Positions 24,788 through 37,200 of a stretch of DNA of 64,000 bases are shown one piece after another. The stretch spans positions 61,609,584 to 61,673,583 of the forward strand of contig NC_087062.1 in assembly GCF_963678635.1 (NCBI RefSeq), in the 5' to 3' direction. The stretch's first letter is position 1. Each line of letters begins with the position of its first letter. Source of the stretch: Symsagittifera roscoffensis (Eukaryota > Xenacoelomorpha > Acoela > Convolutidae). Both the position numbers and the translations under genes were made by a program. Below the pieces are notes generated by a model. The model was given only the letters and a program-made list of their open reading frames with translations, was not told the DNA's origin and did not search any database.

Positions 24788-25833
24788 ACAGAGGTGAATC
24801 GGAGCTTCGTGTCATTCGCTATACAACACAGGATTGAAACATCATGACGATCAAGAACTAGTAAACAGGACTTAAAAAATTAAATATTTTTTTTCAGTTC
24901 AAATTTATTCAAGTTTTTTAAAATACACTTAGGCCAGAGCCTTATCAAGCTCATCTAAAAAACCGGAAATTTGCAGGAAACAAAAAATAAAGCAAATAAG
25001 CCGACAGCCAATAAGATGAAAATCAACCGAAATTAAATGAGAACAAATTAAATGTACCGCCCATTCAGTATCCACTAGTGCCAATGCAAAATAGTAAGCA
25101 CAATTCGGAATATAAACCAAGAACTTAATCGTCAGCCATAACAACGAAAAACCATCAGCAAAAAGAAAATCGAAATTCTATATTTATACATACCATACAA
25201 ACACACCCAGACCAGAAACCCTTCCAGCCGAAAAAAAAACATTTAAATTTAAAAAAATGAAGTGTCCCTCCACTTCAAAACGCACAGACACGTACATAAT
25301 TAATTTAGCTCATCAAAAGCGCAATATGAGTTCACCAAGTTGATGAAAAATGGGAAAAAAGATTAACACGAAAAAATTAAGACAAAAAAAACGAAACGAA
25401 ATTTAAATCAAGTTAGTATTATTGAAACTAACCTAAAAAGCAAATTTCAAATAGCTATCTGCCCAAATAATAAAACATTGTAATGAAGGTTACAGTAACA
25501 GACATGTAGCAGGCACCTACATAGCATCTAGTAAATATCATACCTACACACTGGGCGGATCTAGGATTTTCTCGAGGGGGGTGGATTTTCAAAAAATTTT
25601 GTCGACTTTTTTTAGGTCGACCGAATTGATTTCCGAGCTATCCCAAAGCTCGTTTTAGTCCCTGTTTTGGTAAAATTTTCTGCGCCGCAGGCAAAATTTT
25701 GAAAAACATTTTGTGTAGGCTACACAGAGCACTTCAGTAAATTTGCCATTTCAAATTTTAGCCATTTGTGAACAAAGTTATTTAAGAGAAAAAGCCTATT
25801 ACCCGATTGCAAAACCCTTGCTAATCGCAAAAG
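24788..25833 (+). mobile_element. Hairpin-ended element carrying a MITE
   Basis: The 5' end is ACAGAGGTGAATCGGAGCTT and then CGTGTCATTCGC. The 3' end is ACCCTTGCTAATCGCAA (about 25815-25832). A truncated hAT MITE sits at 25551-25712. The pairing of these two ends is inferred from order and spacing only. Confidence 0.4.
25551..25712. mobile_element. Truncated hAT-type MITE
   Basis: Begins near GGGCGGATCTAGGATTTTC with one terminal inverted repeat and runs through the family's inner GTCGACTTTTTTTAGGTCGACC and TGCGCCGCAGGCAAAATTTT, then stops without the second end. It lies inside a hairpin-ended element (24788-25833), so it is probably the younger insertion. Confidence 0.6.
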
Positions 25834-26193
25834 CAGTGTTAGAAAATTCCGTCGAATACAAAAACTTCATCTCTTAAGTTAGCATGGTGAAAAATACATA
25901 TTGAAAATAAATCATGATCTGCAATCTGTCGATCTTAAGATGTCACCATAAAACACCGGCAAGAAAAGTATCTTTGCTGTAACCACTATCCCTATGGTTA
26001 CTCTCCGCTTATGCAATTGTCTCCGGGAGTTAGTCACAAGTTCGAACTTGATTTTATGATAAGTTCTTCTATTGTCTTCTTCATGAAACTGCAACGATAA
26101 AGTTATTTCAAGATATAGCAAAGATTCGAATCCGCTAAACATTAGCTTGACAAAGATAATTAATTGGTATTCTTTGAGGGAAAAACTCTTCAT

Positions 26194-27840
26194 ACAGAGG
26201 CGAAGTGGAGCTTCGCAACACTTCCGATACAATTCAAATATTGCATTACAAATTATTAAAAGACGCGTGCCCTTTTTCAAAAAATAAGCCGAAAAAAAAT
26301 TTGAAAAAAGTGGAAAAACTATCTACTAACATAGCCAACAGACAGTTCGAAAAGAGTCATGAAGAAAGTGAAATATACTGGCCAAGTTTTTAAAAAAGCT
26401 TGAACTTTCGAATTTCAGAGAAAAAACACATGGCCTTAAAGCTCTTTGAATTTCAAGAACAAATTATGATTGACACTTCTTTGATAAAATCAATTCAATT
26501 TTGAGAAAAGTGAATCAATGGGCAAGTTTTTTATTCCGCTGAGAAATCTAAAACAAAATCCATTTTCGAAGCTAGAAGCCGATCACGTTTTTGTGGCCTT
26601 TAGACTTTCGCTGTTCGATAGTGGAGTTTGCCTTTTTTCAACAAAAGAAATGAAGAGAACTAAAAATATAGTCAAAATGCAAAAAATCATTTTGAAACGT
26701 TTTTCCTTTTGCTCGTCAAAAGAAACAGCTTGAGGCCACTAAGCCGATATAAACACAGAGGCAAAGTTGCACTTCGCATACACAAGCAAAAAATATGACC
26801 GATAACGCTACTGGGAAAAACTTAATGAGTAAAACTTTGAGTCTACAAAATTTCTTAAGTGACGCAAGCCAATTATGACGCACTAGCAGTACCAGTCCAT
26901 TTGAAAAAAAAAGAAATTTACCAACTAACATGCCTCAATTTATAGAGCGGACGCATTTTAACTAGTATACGAAAAATTTCATTAAAAACATCTGACCCTG
27001 CTAGGTTCGAACCCATTTTTTTGTTGCGAGTCTCCTACCCTACCTCTACACTACAGATCCATGATACCTTGAAGCTAAAGTGCTATTTTTAATGTAATAG
27101 TCTGTGTTGATATCCTTAGCATTGGCTGTACTTATTAGCTGGTTATTGATCTTATACGCAAATTGCAACAAAAAATACTTTCAAAATGAACACTAATATT
27201 TGCGGATTGAAAAAAAGAGAGTTCATACTATCACATAAGCTTTGCTTGTGTAAATAGGGCAAAACCAAAGAGTCGAAAAAGGAAAGAAACAAAACTTAAA
27301 AAAAATATGAAGTCCCCCTCGCCATTAAAACACACACACACACACACACACAAAAATTTGTTGCTCATAGAAAGAAGCAATATGAGGCTAATAAGTCAAT
27401 GTTTTATAGTCCGAAACCTATCAATCAGAAAAAAACTTAAAAAAAGCCAAAAATTTCACGAAAAATTTAAACTGTAATTTCTATTAGGATTCTACAATTT
27501 GTGCGATCCAGTGAGCATGAAAATTATATTTCCCTTAAAAGCACTCAAAGTTAGGTCACTAAGCCAATAAGCAGACGAACCATAAGCTGACAAATTTTTT
27601 GAGACGGAACATTCCCCGTTTGAAAAAAAACAGGTCCTGTCAGATTCGAACTCACCTTTGCCGCCCCAGGGTTATTGATTCCCTCTAGTCAAAGGGTTCC
27701 GCTTACACAAACAAAAAAGAAATCATAATGAACTGAACCTAAATTTGCCATTTCTAATTTTGACCATTCTGTGAACAAAGTTATTTACGGGAAAAAAATC
27801 TAGTAATCGAGAGCAATACCCTTGCTTATCGCAAAAGTTA
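26194..27840 (+). mobile_element. Hairpin-ended element interrupted by a second one
   Basis: The outer 5' end at 26194 (ACAGAGGCGAAG, TGGA, GCTTCGC) and a 3' hairpin near 27820-27838 (CCCTTGCTTATCGCAA) enclose a complete element at 26755-27253. An antisense tRNA-like remnant lies at 27631-27705. This is a nested insertion if the outer ends are correctly paired. Confidence 0.45.
26755..27253 (+). mobile_element. Hairpin-ended non-autonomous element, full copy
   Basis: Starts ACAGAGGCAAAGTTGCACTT, has ACACAAGC 22-35 bases in, and ends with ACATAAGC-TTT-GCTTGTGTAA, an 8-bp stem with one mismatch. The 5' octamer ACACAAGC is the exact reverse complement of the last arm, GCTTGTGT. An antisense tRNA-like segment with B-box complement GGTTCGAACCC lies at 26991-27066. 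It is 499 bp and matches 56675-57215 along its length. No ORF. Confidence 0.75.
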
Positions 27841-29569
27841 AAATGACTTCATAAAAGTCAAAAATCTATCTACAAAAAATTCATTTCGTTGTGTCGGACG
27901 ATGTAAAAAAAACAGCCTTAAAAACAATGAGAATCAATGGCCGAGCTGCAACTAAGGCGAAAAAACTTGGGTTGACCCTCGTTTAGCCAAAAACGAACCT
28001 TACATAAAACACTCTAGCTAAAAACTTTTCTTTTATAGTAAAATGTTTACAAACCATCCCTCCTAAAACAATCAAAAGCATTAAGAGCAATTATTCGGCC
28101 TTGAAATTAAAGTTGACTAGCGATAAAATTAAAACATTGCATTACATGATACTGAATAGAAAAAAAAAGATTTTTTTTGTTCCAAAAGCTAAGGGGCAAA
28201 ATTTAATTGACGGATTTCTCAAGACTCTATCAAAAAAAATTCTTACGTTGCCTCGGATAATTTTCGTAGACAGCCTTACGGAGCACTGAGAATCAATGAT
28301 CAAGAGGCAACTAAAGCGAAACAACTTGGGTCGAACCTCGTTAAGCCGAATACAAAACAGTAGGCATAAAAAATATTCAAGCTATGAAAATTTTCAAGAA
28401 AAACTTCTACGACTCATTGCTCATGAAATATGAAAAAAACATAGAATTCAACTCTCCCTTGAAGCTGCTCAACATAAGCTGGCTGACTAAACCAAAATAA
28501 AACACACCGAACTCGGTTAACCGAAAATAAATTATTAAATAATTAAAAATCAGAGATGGTAAATTTACTAAGTACAGGGCAATTTTCAATACACAGGTGA
28601 AGCGGAGCTTCGCATCACATACGATATAACAAAATCACGAAAGTATACGTCAAAAAAAAAGAAAAAAGGTGAACCAAAATTTTCGTATGTCTCGATGAAA
28701 CACACCTAGGTGCCAGCTAAACTTGGAGACATGTCTTTAATATTTATTTAAATTTGTGATACGGATGAAGGACGAAATGCGTTATTTCAAAAACTGGACC
28801 GTGCCCAAAACCTTAGTGTTTTCTCCACTTAAATAAGAGAGAAGAGTGAAAAAAAAATTAAATTTTCGAAATTTCCCAATAAACTAACCTTTCTCTTACG
28901 AAAAATTTAGGAGTAAACACTTCTGCCTGAAAAATTGGGCCACAGCTTTTTTTCGATTGAAATTTTCGTCGCAGACTCGATAGGGTAGTTTTAAAAAAAA
29001 CTCAAAAGTTTCTAAAAACAGTCAAAGCTCAAAACCTTGACTTTCCGAAATTCGTAATTTTAAGACCATATCCTTTTTCTTAAAAAAAAAGTGGACGTAG
29101 CAAATTATACAGATCAGCTTGCAACAACCTGTTGTGTCGATTAACCCTATGAAATCAGGTGTAACAGTTATCGAGAGAAGTCTAAAAACCGGTCAACAAA
29201 TCAGAAAAATGACATTTCCGCTTTTCATAGCTTTTTAAAAAAAAAACAGCGTAGCCGCCTAAAAAGAAGAATTTCAACCATTGAAAAATCGATTGTACCC
29301 AAAAGACAAGGTCTATCAGGGCTGTTCTCGAAAGAAACGAAGATATTTCAAAAAACGGTCGAAAAAATCAAAACTTCGAATTTTCTGAGGGCCATAATGA
29401 GATCATAAAATTTAGAAAAAAAAATCTCAGAAAATTGACTTTTCCGAGGACCAACTTTTTGTGTTAAAAAATTGTGAGCGGCCGCTGATGCAAGGAGTTT
29501 CCCATTACCCGTTATCTCCCTTGAGCTCAAAACCCCAGGCTTACGAGGATGGTTTTCGAGAAAAATTAA

Positions 29570-29917
29570 ACAGAGGCGAAGCTTCGCTTCGCAAACACTA
29601 GCCAGAACAGGACAAAAAGCAGCTCTATAAAGTTCATTAAAAACCAGTAGAAATAAGCCTTGAAAAAAAGTGGCTAGGTCGTTGATTCTATCTGCGATCT
29701 AGAGATTTCGAGTCTCATGCACTAAGCACGCTCAATGTCACAAACACTAGACACAAAAAAAGCAGAGAATAGATACCATGAAATTCCAATGATAAATCGT
29801 GATTATGGCAAAAACGCCACCAAATAAGTAAACACTTTCTACTTTCAATGAACGCTTTTATTTGCGAGTTAGAAAAAGAAAGGTTCATACGAATACACTA
29901 CGCTAATGGCTAGTGTA
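29570..29917 (+). mobile_element. Hairpin-ended non-autonomous element, short full copy
   Basis: Starts ACAGAGGCGAAGC then TTCGCTTCGC, has ACACTAGCC at 29595-29603 and ends ACACTA...GGCTAGTGT (29895-29916). The 5' ACACTAGCC is the exact reverse complement of the 3' GGCTAGTGT. It contains a decayed tRNA-like segment near 29690-29735 (GAGATTTCGAGTCTCATGCAC). 348 bp, non-coding. Confidence 0.7.
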
Positions 29918-30966
29918 AAAACATTCAAGAAACGGTCAAAAAAATCAAGACTATTCCGACGAACATGAAATTTTGTGTAAAAAATTTTAGGCGTAGCCGC
30001 ATCTGAAGTGGAGCAGTTCAAGTCCGTTCCAATCATTGAAACAAAAAATCTGTGATATCGTAGGTTACTTCTTGGAAAACCAATAAATCAAAAATGGTGG
30101 TCAAATATTCCCCCACAGACTTTTTTGAAGGCTGTAGGCAAAAGGGTAAGGCAAAAAGATACTTATGGACTATACACACAAGAATGCAGGCATTTTTTTC
30201 TATGCATGCCCCTTCTTTTAAATAAAACGGTAGAAGGATTTCTGGAAAAAAAATTGTTTTTGCAAAAAGCGAAAAAATTTTCCAAATCGTCTCAAAAAAA
30301 TTCTAGGCAAACATGCCACGTAACAGATTAGAAATTCATTTCGCAACTGAGCAAAATTTAAGAAGCGGAAACCAGGCCGACAATCTTTGAGCAGACACCA
30401 GTTTACAAAAACTGATTTTGTAAAAAAAAAAATTTCCCCCTTAAACTACCCTGTAGTGACTAATTATTGCGTAGTTGTTACATCTATGCCGAGTTGGCCG
30501 GAGATTGAGCATGATAGCACGTGAATGGAGTGGACGTGAATGAAGTGATTCAACTGATTTTGTTAAACTAGTTGTTAACCCGAAAAAGTCTATATTCCCT
30601 TTCGATAACGCTTGTTAATCGCAAGCGTAATTATAATTTAAACTGATTGAAGTAAAAAAAACTCCAGCTTTGAAAAAGAACTGCTTGAAAAACTCAGCAG
30701 ATAATTTGAATTGCAATTAAAAAAACATAAAATCAGCCAACCAAAACTAGCACGAAAACCTCCAATCCAAAAAATCAACATTTTTCACGATTTATGATAG
30801 AAATATTAATTACAACCCCACATAAACTTTTAATCGAATTTTTAAGAAATTGCGCAGGTCAGCTTTTGAGCATGTTGGCAAAAAGTGAAAGAAAAGTTGT
30901 TTCCGGGAAAAGAAGTCTTGTTCTTGATTACAAGTCACTTTCTCTCGCAAGTTAAACCATTATTAA

Positions 30967-31645
30967 ACAGAGGTTTTGCAGCATTTATGAGAACACGATC
31001 AAAAGCAGTTCTATCAAGTGAAATTAGAAAAAATAAAAATAAGCCTCAAATTACCAAAAAATCGACTACGTGCAGGCTTCGAATCTGCGAGCTACTGCAA
31101 TCAAGAGATTCTAAGTCTCACGCACTATCCACTCAGCCAAGCAAGCTCAAGAACCCACAAACACTTGTCACGAATAAAGCAGCCAAATATGCTAATAAAT
31201 TGCCAATGCAATTCAGCAAAAAAGCAACCAAATACAAATAGACCCAATTTTGCAAGTAATATTTTGGAATATAACAAACTGAAGGTGAAGGCATCATCCA
31301 CACTAACTTTGCATTTAACAAATCACAAAGCATAAAAACACATTATGTATAAATTATGCATTTCACAAAATGCGAGATATATTGAGTTAGAAAATTTCTG
31401 AAATCGAGTTTTCATTTTTGTTATGTTTGAAACAAACACTTTTTTTGATTCATTTAATGAATTAAAAATGCATCAACTGTGTTTACTTATTACTATTCGA
31501 ACGCCAAAGCACATGCTATGAAAAATCTGTAAAGGTGACGCCCTAAAAGTGTGTAAATGTGCCCTAAATGGGCCTAAAAGCTGTAAAGGTGCCCTATTCA
31601 GGTTGGAAAGAAGGTTCGTACTAATACACTCGCGTCGCAATTGTA
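30967..31645 (+). mobile_element. Hairpin-ended element with tRNA-Leu-like interior
   Basis: A diverged 5' end (ACAGAGGTTTTGCAGC) and the 3' hairpin ACACTCGCGTCGCAATTGT. The middle is shared with 21600-22118 (AATAAATTGCCAAT, TTTGCAAGTAAT, GAATATAACAAACTG). It contains the tRNA-Leu-like segment at 31058-31146. Confidence 0.65.
31058..31146 (-). tRNA. tRNA-Leu(TAG)-like pseudogene inside a mobile element
   Basis: Read on the minus strand: D arm TGGCTGAGTGGATAGTGCG, anticodon arm TGAGA-CTTAGAA-TCTCT with anticodon TAG, a long variable region, and T arm GCAGA-TTCGAAG-CCTGC. This is the layout of a tRNA-Leu. The acceptor ends (GCTTGCT and ACGTAGT) do not pair, so it is a pseudogene or element head, not a working tRNA. 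Confidence 0.55.
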
Positions 31646-33175
31646 AATAACGGAACTGCCGTATCATGAAGTTGTCGCTTTTATGCGCGCAGCTGCTTGA
31701 TTCTCTACGGGTCCAGCTCATTTCCAAATGAGTTTACATCAGTTTATTTTCACATTCTCTTCTCATTTTGCCACTAGTTTCGATCATTTTTGGGTGTAGC
31801 TCAATTGGTGGTCCACTGATTAGTGCAGAGACAGTTTTTTGTGAAGCTTTTGTGAAATAAAAAACTTTTCGAAAACTCAATTGAGAAAGTTCGAAAATAC
31901 TAAGCTATATCAATATTGTATTTTTACAGCAATTAAATCAAGGTCACTCGCAAACAGGCGGGTTTTCATCGTGGCATTTAGATTCAAAGACGTATTTATT
32001 TACAGTTAATTAATGGTAAAAAGTGGAACTTGCAATTAGAACTTAGAATCCCCAAATGCCAAAATGATATTGCCTCACTCGTAGTATAGTAGTAGTATTA
32101 GCACAGCTATCACTCTTCTATGTGAAACGAAAGTAGAACAAATTAATTATTATTGGAGCATGGTCATTCAACATTAGACCAGTCAAATTTCATTTCAGCG
32201 CAAAATTTCACCAAAACGTAGATAATCCAGAAAAGGACACACTTCAAATTTATTAATTTAGTCTTCAGAATGATATGTGATTAAAATAACATTTTCAAAT
32301 TCAATAATCGTGTACTATGACGAAGAAAACATACGAGGACAAAAAATATTAGCTGGAAAAGAAATATCAGACCATTTGATTGAACTTACAACTAGAATAA
32401 AAAGATTGGATAACAATAATAACTGTTTGATGCGCAATTAGCGCAGAGTGTTCCGACTACTGTGATTTTCCGAGAAAAAAAATTGGAAAAAGATGAACCA
32501 GAAGTTTTTTGTATTTGCTTTTTTCGTGGCAGAGTTGAAGATGTGGTCAGCCATTATATTTGACAAGCGAAAGATAATATTACTTAAAGACTGTTTTTTG
32601 ATTCGGTTGTCGGAATAATCTATTCATAATTTTGTGATAAAGCTCGACAAACAAGATACGTTTCACAGTATTTCTGTCAACAAAAATGACGAATTATTTC
32701 ACTTTGGAATAAACTATTAACTATTTACAGATTAAACACCAAAGCGCAGATGGATTAGTAGCACGGTCGATGGATTGATTGGTAGGGTCAAATGTTTTCA
32801 GACCAATCGCGTTTGGATTTCAAACGGATTCTGCTATCAAAGACCGCACATTAAACTTTTAGTCCGAATAATCGTAGGACATAATAATTTAACTAGAACG
32901 ATATCTATATCTACAACTTAAAATTATCACTAGATCATTGTGTTGGCTACATTAAATAGAGATCTATGGTAATAGACTGGAGATGCCTAGATGGGGCTTA
33001 TTGCATTTTGCAACGCCTTTGATGTACTTAGTAGCATGTTTAAGGATTAGTTGGAGAAAGACAAGAAATAGCGTGCCCGTCAGTCTCGTGGCAGTGATAT
33101 GAGACCCGGGAGTGATTGGACAGATGACTCGTCAGAGTGATGAAGCAGCTGTGAGCCACCCGAAGGCTATGATCG

Positions 33176-34232
33176 TCAGGAGTGCGCGGAGGTTGCGACT
33201 TGTGACGAGTGAGTCTGTGCGACACCATTGGACTTGGAAATCCTCCTAGCTTGTGACTGTGTTAGAGATGAGGTGTTTTTCTTCTGTGATCCTTTTGAGT
33301 ACTTCGGCCCTTTCACTCCCGTCATGCTCGCCCGAGATTCCCCTGCAGCACCTATTCGCACTGCTTTTAGATGGGCAGCCCGTTTGCGCACAACTGTGCC
33401 ACTACCAGAGCTGTCTGAACAAGCAGCTGTCGAAATCAGACTCTGGAAGTCGCCCGATGGCTTCATATCATTCTTAAGCTCCTGAAGCAATGAGCGCACC
33501 AGACTGGGCTGAGTGAAGACACTCGCCGATGTGTCATCTACACCGCTGTCAAGAGAGAATTTACATGAGCTGTCAACTAGATTGCAGGCTGCATTTATCC
33601 CCGCTCCTGCGCCCAAATTATCGCCTAAATACGCGACTGAGGCGTCCATAGCAGATGACGATGCTTGGGTAGGACATTGACGGTCGGAGGGCGATAAAAT
33701 AGCTGGTTCCAAGAGTTGCTGCGACTGAGATGGAGGACTTGAGACGTTGTTGGAAAGTGTAGCGTATCTAGACACCCGGCTAACTTTGTATACTGTGGGG
33801 AAGTCTCTTGGGAAGAATTTGATAACCTCCTCTATAAAAGGCACTGGGTTAAACTCAGGTCCCATGTCTATAATTTCCTTCACTGGCAGAATATCAGCGT
33901 CATAAATTTCGCAAATAGTGACACCTCCTTCATCGCCATTTAAAGATGATCCCGAACAGCTCTCAGTTCTGCATAAGGTGCTGGATGAAGTAGCACCAGA
34001 AATATTATTTGTTTTGGTCTCCATTTGTATTTGCTTCAGTGAATTTTTCTGTTCTTCCAGACAATCGCTGAAATCATCGAGGTAGCTTTTGAGATCCATC
34101 TTTGACACGAACAACTTCTGCTCCTCAGTTAGCTCCAGAAGGTTCAACATGTCATTCCAGTTGTCTTTGTTTTTACGAAGTGAAGCAACAGTTCTGATCT
34201 GACGCTGGAACAACTTGAAAGCAGTCCTCTTC
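33176..34232 (-). CDS. Long 3'-terminal exon of the PAS gene
   Basis: Assigned to the PAS gene on strand, order and phase. The acceptor CTGTTTTTAG|GAAGAGG at 34232 supplies the one base needed to complete the split codon from 48969. A second possible acceptor (AACTTTTATAG, exon from 34258) would be in phase 0 and would not fit. The 352 residues include an acidic, helical segment (LLELTEEQKLFVSKMDLKSY), PGPEF-like hydrophobic stretches (PFIEEVIKFFPRDFPTVYKV) and a serine-rich tail with KGPKYSKGSQKK. No named domain recognised. If the link is wrong it is the last exon of an unknown gene. Confidence 0.6.
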
Positions 34233-37200
34233 CTAAAAACAGTTTCCGTTGTTTCAAGCTATAAAAGTTTCAACAAAAAAAATTTCAAAACGAGAATTAA
34301 AATGCCAAAATTAACTTCAAATTGGGATCTTTGAGCCCCCCACATTTCAATTTTTCTGTTTTTATAGTTTTTTTTGTGTTATTATGGCTAAATGCGTGAT
34401 GTTACAGTGTAAAGTACGAAGAAAAAATCTGTTCATAACTGTTAGCTAGTTCACTATGCCAATTTTTATGTCATTATGATAAGGATGAATTGATTTTTCA
34501 AAATTGAATTTAAAAAGGGGGGGTTTGGGGGATAGCGTCAAAATTCGAAACCGGGCATCTGGGCAACAGTAAATTGTCTTAATTTGCCTTGGCTTAATTG
34601 CCGTGGCTCCTAGACTTCAACTACTTTCACGCACAGTCTGTTCTTAGACATCAGGCAGCAACAAAATCGCTTAAAGGAAAATATAGAAGGACCATATGTA
34701 ATGTAATTAACACATAAATTAACGCAAAAAATAACGCATACATTAAAAAATTGTCTGAATAACAAACTCTCGCCAGCTAATTTGTGAAGACAAGTCTTCT
34801 CAAATTTTGATACAGAAGCAAAAAGAGCCACCGAGCTAACAGGATAGGGCCATACTAATGACTATGACACAGTAAAGATTAAAAAACCTACCGACGATCA
34901 TAACATAGTTCGAAAGTAGCAAAATTAAAAATTTACAACCTAATTTATAATGAGGGTAGTAAAATATCTCTGAATCAGAAAACATAGCCAGCCGACAATT
35001 TGAAAAATTGGATCAAATTAAAATCATTCCCCTGAACAGACCAATTTAAGGTCCTTTAAGGTGCCGTTAAATTGGACTATCGTGTAACGCACCTCTGGTG
35101 CTTCGAACTTTCAACATCTTAAAAAACTGCTTACATTGGAAATGAGGTTTGCATTTTGGAAATGAGATATGAGTACTCTGACAGGGTTAGTAACTTCAAA
35201 ATTTGTAAACTTTTTTCATTAAAAATTTTTAATTCAAACTTTGAAAAATCAAAAAAATTTAGTGATTTTTCTATATCTAACTTTTTTTTAAAAATTTGAA
35301 ATGGCATGAAGAACATCACATCTTGGAAACTTAAAGCAATTGAGCAGTCGCATTTGGACGCAAGAATTGCAACTCCAGATAGTACTCTCACAGCTCCCAC
35401 CTACAGCGGTGGGAATTTCAAACTTTGAGAATATTCAAATTTAATTTATCTAATTTTTTTTTTGAAAAACCATTTAAACGTCATATCTCAAAAACTACAA
35501 AGATTTGAGCAGTCACAATTGGAGGCAAGATTCGCAACCCCTGAGAGTACCCTGAAAGAGAGAGCCTCACTAAAGAGATAGGAACTTCAAACTTAATGAA
35601 ACTTTTTATATAGAAATTTTAAAAAAGACAAAACAAACGTCTTATCTCGGAAATTAATTGCATTTGAGCAGCTGTATTTGAATTTTTTTAAATCTAAGTT
35701 CTAGGAAAAACTAAAAAGAAATAATCAAACACGTAATATCTCAAAAACTACAAGGGGCTTTGAGGCAAGATTCGCAATCCTTGAGAGTACTCAGACAGCA
35801 CGCAACTACAAGGTTGGAAATTTCAAATTTTGTAAACTATTTTGTAATTTAAGTTTTCTGAATATTTTTGAAATCACAAAAATCGTCGTACCTCGTACAT
35901 TCAAAAAATTTGGGTACTCATAATTTGAGGCCAAATTGGCAATCCATGGGGGAACCCTAAAAACATCCCACTATTGGGCTGCTTATTTTAATCTCGGTGA
36001 AATAAACTGTAATTCAAACTGGAAAATCGAAAAAAGTTCTTAACCATTGCAATATACGATATAGCTTAAACGTGAAAACAATTCTTTATTTGAACAAGCA
36101 AAAAATAATACGTAGCAAAAGCCCGCATTTAAATATATAATAGAAAGATAAAAGATAAAAGTTGATTAGCGCGGCATATAAAATACTTGATTCTGAATGG
36201 CTGAACACTCTGAATAACTTCAAATTTCGAGTTTCAAAGAGAAATGTATGACCTGAGGTCACCTTAAAGACCTAAGATTTAAAAGTCTTTCAAGATTGGC
36301 ATTTTATCAAAAAAACAAAACCAATTAAAACAAATTGGATCAAACACAGTGGCGAAGTGGAGTATCGCACCACTTGCGATGAGCCAGAATTAAGAAAAAA
36401 CTTTACTGTAAAAACAGCAAGATATTTCATATTTTTCAAAAAAAAAATCAGTCACAATAGTCTAAAATCATGCACGATCTAGAAGTTTTTGAAGGAGGAA
36501 AAGGAAGGCTTTTTTAAACCGAGGTATCGGCACATAACTAATTTTTTCAAATTATTGCAATCAGAAACACCAAAATTTCAAAAATCAAACGAAAAGTTGC
36601 TATTTATTGCTTCCATTGAGATGAGAGAAGAACGCAAAGACAAAATTAAAAATTTCGAAACCCCCCAGAAATTCTTAATGAAAATTATGACAATTTTAAA
36701 TCACAAATTGTATCAAAAACAAATTTCCCGTAAGACAATTACTTGCACATTAGCAAAATACAACAAAGCCGATAAAAAAGCCACATGGGCGTTTTACCGC
36801 CTTGATATGTGGTATATATGAGCCGAGGTGATAAATAGTTTTGTAAATCCTGAAGAAAACCTACATTCCGACGGATAACGCTTACTAATCGCAAGCGTAG
36901 TTATTGCACTGGAAACTCTACAATAAAAACAGACTTTCGAAACTACGGCAAACTTCCTTTTCTCCAAAAAAAATGCAACTTTCTCATTAGAACATGAATA
37001 ATCATATTCCATGCAGCAAACCAATTTCAACTGAAATTAAACGAATCAACAGTCATTTACGGGCTAATTCGAGTTGATATTTTTTGAAATGTTTTCAGCT
37101 ACATGCTAGACCATTATCTTAATTTATTTACTGGTTACAATTTCGCACTCAATTTCTATGATTTTCAGGTGAATTTAGTTTTTTTTCAAGCAGCTTCTAG

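Larger units (their letters stand above)
22981..33175. other. Mobile-element graveyard between the 22.9-kb exon and the PAS gene
   Basis: No gene seen. Apart from the elements listed separately, 28860-30120 holds diverged units around CGAGAAAAATCAAAAAGTTT and GGCGTAGCCGC, also seen at 15.8-17.8 kb. A lone 3' hairpin of the mobile family (ACGCTTG-TTAATCG-CAAGCGT) is at 30608-30628, and (CA)n is at about 27333-27352. The stretch 31700-33175 is less repetitive and may include the PAS-gene 3' UTR; an antisense AATAAA lies near 31995. Confidence 0.5.

Noticed and set aside
36489-36821. 110-residue ORF inside the hairpin-ended element
   Set aside because: Not shared with other copies, lysine-rich by AT bias, no domain.
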